Shown here: positions 57,473 to 64,000 of the stretch, in pieces
Numbering within the stretch: position 1 is the first letter of the stretch
Layout: each line of letters starts with the position of its first letter
Assembly (NCBI GenBank): GCA_037975125.1
Contig: CM075851.1
Span: 123,347,063 to 123,411,062, forward strand
Direction: 5' to 3'
Length of the DNA stretch: 64,000 nucleotides
Origin: Latrodectus hesperus
Taxonomy: Eukaryota > Arthropoda > Arachnida > Araneae > Theridiidae
The notes under the pieces: generated by a model
Databases searched by the model: none
Told to the model about the DNA's origin: nothing
What the model saw: the letters and a program-made list of their open reading frames with translations, nothing else
Made by a program: the position numbers and the translations under genes

Positions 57473-58783
57473 AATGAATTTATATATTAAGCTCAGTTTC
57501 AGTTCTTATTTCAAAAAATTTATGTATAAAACATATTAGTAATTATAAAGTAATATCTGTTAAAATTACCATATACAGTGGACATGCCACACATGCAAAA
57601 TTCTCATGACTAGTATAACAGTGTGATAAACCAATGACTAATTTTTAGTGCATCCATACCAAGCAGCAACATTTAATGTGCATACAGGTGGCTTTCATGT
57701 AATATTACAAATAAGCAGATATTTATTTGCATTTGATTGAAGTCGAGTTCTAATCAACCAGAATGTTCATTGCTAGGTACAGAAAAACTGGCTGGTGCAA
57801 CAACCTACCAGAATGGTTCATTATTCTGCAATACTGCTGCTTACTTTATGAATTTCCATCAATGCTACCAGAATATGGAATTGGCAGGTTTTTCAAGGTC
57901 ACTATAGAATGATCTACAGGATTTCGACAGCTCTCTGTAGTTAATAGGGACACAAACAAGCGATGTTATTTACGTGCCTTTAATTCATTGCTTATTTTTG
58001 TCTTGAATTTTGAGTTGAATTATGAAGAAAAGTGAATTTCCAGAAATGTTTAATTTCTTTGAACGTTTATACTTTTTTGTTAGTTTTTGATATCTTCACT
58101 AGATATAAACGAAAGATTAACTTTAATTACATTAAAAGTCTTTGATATAGAAACAAAATATATATAGTTGTCATCTAGTATGATGTATGGTTTTCTATTG
58201 AAAAGGAAAGGTTTACAAGCATATGATAAAATTTTACGAATTTGCGGTAAAATCAAATTTCTATCCATGTGATCAGTTAGCGATTATAATGTATATATTG
58301 CATATATATATATATAGAACTATAGGGAAAAAAGAAAATAATTTATACTGTCTACATTTCTTTTTAGAAGAAATGTCACAATCTTGATCTAAATGGAGCC
58401 AATTTTTTATTTTAAAATTAATTTCCATCCAGTTTAGTTTGATTCTGTTTACAATGACTATTGATCAATGGATTAAGACTTAGCTATGATTAATGAAGTA
58501 TTCTTAACTTGCATTATATATATATATATATATATAAAGAAAGAAATTAGCTATAATCTTGGCTTAGAGAGGAAAGTAAATATCTTTTTTAAAAGTGTGA
58601 GTAGCCATAGAGCTGAAGCCAGTCTATCCAGATCCATCTTGTATAAACTTATGGATTTCGATTTGTTGAAAATATTTAATAGAAATTCTTAACAAAGGTT
58701 AAATATTTTCCAAAGTGAAAACTCGTGAAAAGAATTAGAATTGATGATTTATTTCAATTTGGGAATTTTGATTTAACCCAGAT

Positions 58784-58817
58784 AAGCCTACTGTCCTATA
58801 TTTAGGACAGTAGGCTT
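58784..58817. repeat. Perfect 15-bp hairpin
   Basis: AAGCCTACTGTCCTA and TAGGACAGTAGGCTT are exact inverted copies separated by TATT. It stands alone in AT-rich intergenic sequence. It may be a palindromic transposon tip or a structured RNA, but it is short for a microRNA precursor. Confidence 0.8.
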
Positions 58818-59423
58818 CATTTAAAAGTAAAATTTATACAATAATTACAAAGCCAAATGTTAAAATTATTAATTTTAAATTATAATTGTCATTTTATAAA
58901 TCAAAACAATGTACATTTAACGGAATATTATAAAATTTCAATCTCTTATAAATTTTAATTTGAAAAAAAGATTCATAATTTTTAAGCTGTCTCACCAATT
59001 TTATTGAAAGAATGAATTCATAAATAATATGAATATATAAACTCATATCAGAGTTATCTGTATAAAGTCTATTCCATTTATCCACCATATTTTCATCCAG
59101 CGTTTCATTATGTCAAGCTGCACTTATTTAAGTAATGGAATGGAACTTATATCAGAGTATTGGTCTTTGGATAATTTAAAACAAAAGCTATATTTCATTT
59201 CTAAACTTTGATTAGTGTCTGAAGTAATAAAAACTTTAAACACGTATATGAACTGTAAAGTTGTTTCCATTTCAATGCAAACTATTAATTGCTTTTGAAA
59301 TCGACGAAAAAAATTTGCAACAATTTTTGCATAAAACATTTCATGTTTTAAGTCCTGTAACAGTGATAGGTCACAAATCAACTATAAATAAAATAAAAAG
59401 CTTCTAATACCATTATCTTATGC

Positions 59424-59499
59424 ATCTAGAATTTTGAAACAAAATCGTATTCTAATATTTTAATAAGAATATGATTTTGTTTCAAAATTCTATTGTAGA
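59424..59499. repeat. 26-bp near-perfect hairpin
   Basis: Arms at 59428-59453 (AGAATTTTGAAACAAAATCG, then TATTCT) and 59466-59491 pair with one mismatch around a 12-nt loop. The flanks ATCT...AGAT extend the pairing after a bulge. The total length of about 76 nt is in the range of a small fold-back element or a microRNA-like precursor. No further evidence is available. Confidence 0.75.
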
Positions 59500-60935
59500 T
59501 TCAAAAAAAGAGTAATCAGTGGGACAATCTGTTCAATTTTTAAATTTTATTAAAGATTATTTTGATCCTATCAGTCTTAGATAAGATAGGCAAAATTGTC
59601 ACAGTAATTAATTTGGTTTTACTATTTTCTATTGATTAAGCCTCTGTTGAACATAGGTTTAGTAAATAATTTGTTAGTATGAAAAAAATCAAAAAATTGA
59701 TGTATAAAAAATATCAAAAATAAAATAAAAAGATCGACTTATTCTAATGATTGTTACAGGCAAAAGTATTTTATTACAAAAAAGACAGCAGTGAAAAAAC
59801 TTTTTTTAGTGCAATAGATGAGCTTAATATCAAAAGAAAAATATATTTGGTGGCTGTTGTAAATGATATGAATAGTTTAAAATTCATCAATCTGACGAAA
59901 CTGACAGGACTAGTATTTTAATATCAATTATATTATATATTATTTAACATTTTTATATTATTGAAGATTTGGAAGGAAATTTGGAGATATTTTTGGACCC
60001 CTATTTGTTTAATGTAGCGTTTCTCAACATTTTAATATTTACAGCCCAATTTTCATCGCACGCCCAGCGTACAGTAATATATTTTGAGTATTTTAACTCT
60101 AAATTTATACTACGATCTTAATTTTAAACCTTAACAAACAATTACCAATAATAAAGAAATTTATTGCGATTTGGCGACGTCGGATGAAAGAATCCGGTGT
60201 CTTTTTATTGCTCTTGCGTCTACCATGTTGGACATTATCGTCGTTTCCGATTTGCTTTAAACATTGTGGAACATCGATAAGTGCTGTCATAAGCGCGCGC
60301 AAGTATGAGCAAATTTTTTTTTATGGAGAGAAGGAGCAGGTAGGATAACGACAGTTTTAATTCCAGCCAGTCTCATTCAAGTAAACCCTTCTATTGCTAT
60401 TGAATTTATCGAGAATGTGCATTTCATATATTTTGTGTTAATTGCAATCACACACTGCATTAAATACTTGCGACTCCAGATGAATGCAAATTCATGAAAA
60501 ATTCTTAAATAGATAAAGCAAGAATTAATAGTCAAGTATCAACTAGGTCTTTGACGAGCGTGATTCCGAAAATGATCTCAGGAATATTTAAATTTTGGGT
60601 TTACCAAAATTGAAGTAAATAAAGAAGAAAGACCCCTGTATGTGCATCACATTAGCTGAAAAATAATGGCAGCAAGCAATATGAAATTTAATAAACCTAA
60701 ACGGCATTTGAAAACATTTCATAATGAGTACGTCAATAAACCCAGAAAGTTCTTTAAATTAAAACTAAAATCATAGGAAAAGCAAAAATTATTTTTTAAA
60801 AATCTTTGCTGGTGAACGAAAAAAATTTGCCTTTTACAAAATATGATCATTTGAAAGAACCAGATGTAAAGTGGCTCCTCCGTTGATAAAGAGCTTATTT
60901 TATCAGCAGCACAATTGAGATTGGATCAATTTTAC

Positions 60936-61318
60936 TGTACGGTCACCCTAGGTGCCAAATTTGGCGAACATTTTTACTGGAAACCCGGCAAGCTAGTATT
61001 TTGGCAACCCTATTTGTCATTAATTTCGCATAAATATTTATTGATTTGAATTCAGTAATATAAAATTTAATCAAAAAATTTTATGGATAATTTAACATCA
61101 ACTTTTTATTTTACCATTGATGTTTGAAATCTATAAATCTGCATTTTTTGTTGATTTTGTAAAATTAGTTGAGCATATTGTTAGATACCAACAATGTATG
61201 AAATATTTGTGACTATGCAGCCATTTTTCTCTTGCCGTTTTTCCCGATCGGTAATTCGTCATACGGTCACCCTTGACGACGTTTTGAAAATTTCGCCAAG
61301 GGTGACCGTACGGTAAAT
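60936..61318. mobile_element. MITE-like element inside the hAT
   Basis: The left end has GTACGGTCACCCTAGG and the right end CCAAGGGTGACCGTACGG, inverted copies. A third, inner copy (ATACGGTCACCCTTGACG at 61260) makes a 13-bp hairpin with the right end. TTTTAC at 60930-60935 and 61319-61324 may be the target duplication. The sequence interrupts the hAT transposase between its BED and core regions and has no coding frame. Confidence 0.6.
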
Positions 61319-61819
61319 TTTTACCACTGTGATTTTGTAAATCAATTGCAACTCATCTCTTTCAAATGATACTGTTGACTGTCGAATTGATGATACAGCT
61401 GAAAATGAATAGTGTAGAGTTTTTTCAAAATTCTGGAACCAATTGCTTTCAATACAGCTTGATAAGGTAAACAGATGGTAATAAAGATGTTCATTTCATT
61501 GCCTATGTTCGATTTTGTGATGATACGTCAGTAGAACTCTTTTCTTGCAAACCAATAAAACTCCCATTATTTGTTTCATTAAATTATTTTATGAATGAGG
61601 CAAACATAAAGAATAGAAAATTGTGTCAAAATTTGAATGTATGATGCATGTTCAAAATCTGAAAGATTCCAAAGTATACAATCACTTGTAAAATAAAAAT
61701 TGTCACAGTGCATTTGGACTTATGCATGATCAACGAAGAAGCTCTAGTTTCCTAAGTGATCCAGACCTAAATAATGTGTTAACTATTGTTGTAACCATAG
61801 TAAATTATATAAAAATGTG

Positions 61820-62637
61820 CCTGGAACCAGAGGGTACGCGTACCTTCCTGGGGCTTGAGCAGCCACCAGGAGCGTCGGCAGGTGGTGGATAGCCGAATGT
61901 ATAGTAGGAATGACAGGATAGCCCTAAATATAGAATCAGAGGCCGTGAACCAGCTTCCGTAAACCCTGGTGTTATGCGACCCGTGCCTAGGGTTACTTAG
62001 CACCGCGCTAATGGTGTCTTAACGGAGCCTCTAGTTGCCTGGCGAACTTCTAGAGTAATTTGCCTGCTCAGTAACTCAGGCAATGCTGTGTGGACTTATA
62101 TTACCTGAGCTTATTAATTGTTATCTTGTGGCTGAAAAGACACTAAGAAACAACTAACTAACCTTTCTGCATTTGCAGGTGAAGCCGCTGAAGTAGACCT
62201 TGCTGAAAAAGACAAAGGAACTCAGAGGCAGTCTTGTAAAGGGGCAGTAATGAATCCTTCACTTGAGGTAGAAATGACCTCCAAACCATGTTCTTCTGGT
62301 GAAAGTCAGGAAGCTATCGCTAGTATGACTGACTCTCCAACCAGATGGCACTGTTTCAGCAAGACCTCTATCTGCTGGAAATGTCATACGCAAGAGGAAA
62401 CGACAGAGCATATCATTTACAAATGCGAGGCTCTTGCCCTCCCTAGATTAACTTCTTTAGGCATCATCCATACTAGAGAGTTACACCTAGACTCCATTAA
62501 AGGGTTACAGGACTTTATTAATAAAGTGGGTGACCCGAGCAACTGGAACTAGGAAACATTAGGTTTGGAGTTAATGGTACAAAATGCTGATAAAAGCAGA
62601 GGTGCCCAATGACATATCAACCCAATTCTAAGAAGAA
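61820..62637 (+). mobile_element. 0.9-kb LINE-derived retroposon, copy 2, with 11-bp target duplication
   Basis: It is flanked by perfect ATAAAAATGTG copies at 61809-61819 and 62638-62648, inside the hAT transposase. It is colinear with copy 1 (27988-28895, opposite strand), begins about 28 nt further upstream (CCTGGAACCAGAGGG) and ends TTCTAAGAAGA. The reading frame 62250-62552 starts MNPSLEVEMTSKPCSSGESQ and lacks roughly 110 nt present in copy 1 (after DSPTR). It keeps CWKCHTQEETTEHIIYKCEA, the Cys/His ending of RNase H-bearing LINEs. Confidence 0.85.
62250..62552 (+). pseudogene. LINE C-terminal frame within retroposon copy 2
   Basis: A 100-codon frame with an internal deletion compared with copy 1, which removes the LIVGFITGH segment. 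The C-terminal part (C-x2-C...H...C and LGIIHTRELHLDSIKGLQDF) is the less damaged version of the two. It ends GDPSNWN at a stop. It has no reverse transcriptase and is probably not translated. Confidence 0.6.
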
Positions 62638-63533
62638 ATAAAAATGTGACCCCTCACAAATCAAGGATCTTTTTCACACATTGTAATGACTATAGTGCAA
62701 TACATTTAGCATTACTATTTTGTGAGGTAAGATAATTATCACATGTGGGATTCTTATTTTGCGATGTGTTTATGAATTAAGAGAAGAAATTTCTATATTT
62801 CTAGAATAGGAAAACAGACTGAAAGTTGAGAATTTCCCGGATGGTTTATTTGCGATGAAATTGAGCTACTTAATTGACATATTTGGGAAATTAAATAACT
62901 TTGAATCTTCAATACCAAGGATCAAATATAGATGTATTGAATAAGAGTGATAAAATTAATACTTATTGTAGAAAATTGTGAAACAGAAAAACCTAACAAT
63001 TTTTGCAGATATGGATGGTTGTGTAAAATGCTGAAGAACAAATAGAAGTTGCAGACAAGTAAAAGACAATTTAGCAATAAACCACTCTTTGAATTCAAAG
63101 TAAGAGTAGATAACTTTTTTCTAAAACAAGGGCATTTCACATTTTATCATTCTATCTTTGAAACTAAAATTTCTGTGGTGGCTTCATTGTAGACAAAATA
63201 TAGAACTCTGCTAAATATAGAAAAAAGAACTGAAAGTCATTTCTAATATTAAACCTTCCTTCGTAAAATTTAGCTCTATGACTGGCTTAAGGAAGTCACT
63301 AATAAGTGTTAAATTATACTACTACTTAAATACACTACAAGTTTAAATTAAATAAGTTTTGATTTAGTAAAATGTTTTTATTTTATAAATTAATAAATAT
63401 TAGATCAAAAAATATTTTGTATGTGCATGTGCTTTCCTTTCAGTTAAGTTAATTTTTTTAAATATTCTCTTGGATATATAAGCCCTCCCTATTAGTGTGC
63501 TTGTGCCATAGGTTGAAAATCGCTGGTATAATG

Positions 63534-64000
63534 CATTATTAAAAATTTTCTTATGAAAACTCAAGACATTGTTCTATTCCCCAGAAGAATCTGATCTGGA
63601 AATTTTTTTAAATTCATATTTATTGATAAAATTAATTAACAAATTAAAAAAAATAATGGTATGTTGATCAAAATTTTAGCAATCAAAACAAATTAAAAAA
63701 TGCACAAAGTTGTTAAACATAAATATTCGCGCGCGCGAGCAATATAACAAATTTAACTAAATCAGACTTAAACTCTATAAAATCAAGATTCATGATTAAT
63801 TGATATGGTAATTACATAATTTTAAAATGTTTCTACAAAATATAATTTTGAGTTAACTGAATAGTTTACATTTGTTTCACAGTTTATAAAATATTAGTTT
63901 TTATATGAAAATGAAAGGAAAATTAAGATTTATATTAATAAGAGCTGAAAAGAACTTCATTTAACTTATAAGCACATTTTGTTCTCAGGAAAATTTTTGA
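63534..64000. other. AT-rich sequence to the window end
   Basis: No gene is recognised. A CGCGCGCGCG tract lies near 63728-63738, unusual for this AT-rich, CpG-poor setting. Confidence 0.5.

Larger units (their letters stand above)
57201..60006. other. 3' UTR and intergenic sequence
   Basis: The 3' UTR probably ends soon after 57472. Beyond it, 57560-57960 is of mixed composition with no recognised gene, and short AT runs lie at 58300-58316 and 58515-58536. The two hairpins at 58784-58817 and 59424-59499 are listed separately. Small ORFs here have no motif. Confidence 0.45.
60600..63140 (+). pseudogene. Broken hAT/ZBED-type transposase
   Basis: In order: a BED-type zinc-finger region (KEERPLCVHHIS, then MAASNMKFNKPKRHLKTFHN and EYVNKPRKFFKLKLKS); after the MITE, TAENE*...LLSIQLD (compare FSLQLDEST) and FIAYVRFCDDTSVELFSCKP; DLNNVLTIVVTIVNYIKM at 61760-61817; then, past the retroposon, PLTNQGSFSH, LLFCEVR*LSHVGFLF and LSYLIDIFGKLNNF. 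These match the layout of ZBED5/SCAND3-type hAT transposases. The BED cysteines are only partly kept and stops are common. Confidence 0.7.
60007..63533 (+). mobile_element. hAT transposon (ZBED-like), with nested insertions
   Basis: Ends at 60015 (TAGCGTTTCTCAAC) and 63525 (reverse complement CAGCGATTTTCAACC) are typical hAT inverted repeats. The flanks GTTTAATG (60007-60014) and GTATAATG (63526-63533) match in seven of eight bases, the 8-bp duplication of hAT elements. The transposase is on the + strand and broken. Two later insertions are inside: a MITE-like element (60936-61318) and the 0.9-kb retroposon (61820-62637). Without these two the element would be about 2.3 kb. Confidence 0.85.

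Noticed and set aside
59424..59499. Calling the hairpin a microRNA gene
   Set aside because: The stem is suitable but there is no family seed match that can be recognised and no expression evidence; left as a repeat.
1..64000. CRISPR arrays, operons, riboswitches or bacterial elements
   Set aside because: No regular spaced repeats or compact gene arrays; splicing and element types show eukaryotic nuclear DNA.

Overview
The window reads as AT-rich, intron-rich, repeat-dense eukaryotic nuclear DNA, most likely from an arthropod (possibly a spider, but that rests only on overall character). There are no bacterial gene arrays, Shine-Dalgarno sites or CRISPR repeats. One host gene can be supported. 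It lies on the + strand and runs from upstream of the window to base 57200. Eleven exons with good GT/AG borders and matching phases encode the catalytic half of an exonuclease mut-7 homolog (EXD3 type): a DEDDy 3'-5' exonuclease domain (exons at 3185-27732), then a Mut7-C domain with zinc-ribbon cysteines (40912-54812), then an acidic tail (56964-57200). The start of the gene lies outside the window. A poly(A) signal follows at 57467.

The introns (1.6 to 13.2 kb) and flanks are packed with transposable elements. From left to right: Tc1-like remnant (780-1130); C-terminal remnant of a hAT/ZBED transposase (1203-2150); tRNA-derived SINE with a 15-bp target duplication (8381-8562); fossil Ty3/gypsy RNase H (9255-9930, minus); Tc1 fossil (11840-12700); Tigger/pogo fossil (14230-15400, minus); non-LTR retrotransposon with a 14-bp duplication and the RT active-site box deleted (16372-18574, minus); mariner fossil (20170-20660); a 0.9-kb retroposon with a 13-bp duplication (27988-28895, minus); Tigger fossil (30000-30960, minus); a nearly intact young Ty3/gypsy element with both LTRs (31341-37599); a 4.8-kb P-like transposon with a THAP-domain transposase (43341-48141, minus); short elements with Tigger-like ends (53352-54256, 55573 onward, terminus near 26277); and a 3.5-kb hAT element with an 8-bp duplication (60015-63525), itself interrupted by a MITE-like element (60936-61318) and by a second copy of the 0.9-kb retroposon (61820-62637).

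The main observations are: a predicted programmed -1 frameshift signal at the gag/pol junction of the gypsy element, with the slippery heptamer GGGAAAC, a 7-nt spacer and a plausible H-type pseudoknot; a P-like THAP transposon lying antisense in an intron of the mut-7-like gene; a non-autonomous retroposon family seen twice with nearly the same 5' end; and two long near-perfect hairpins downstream of the host gene. No wholly new biological system is evident. The ORFs not listed are short shadows or products of simple repeats.
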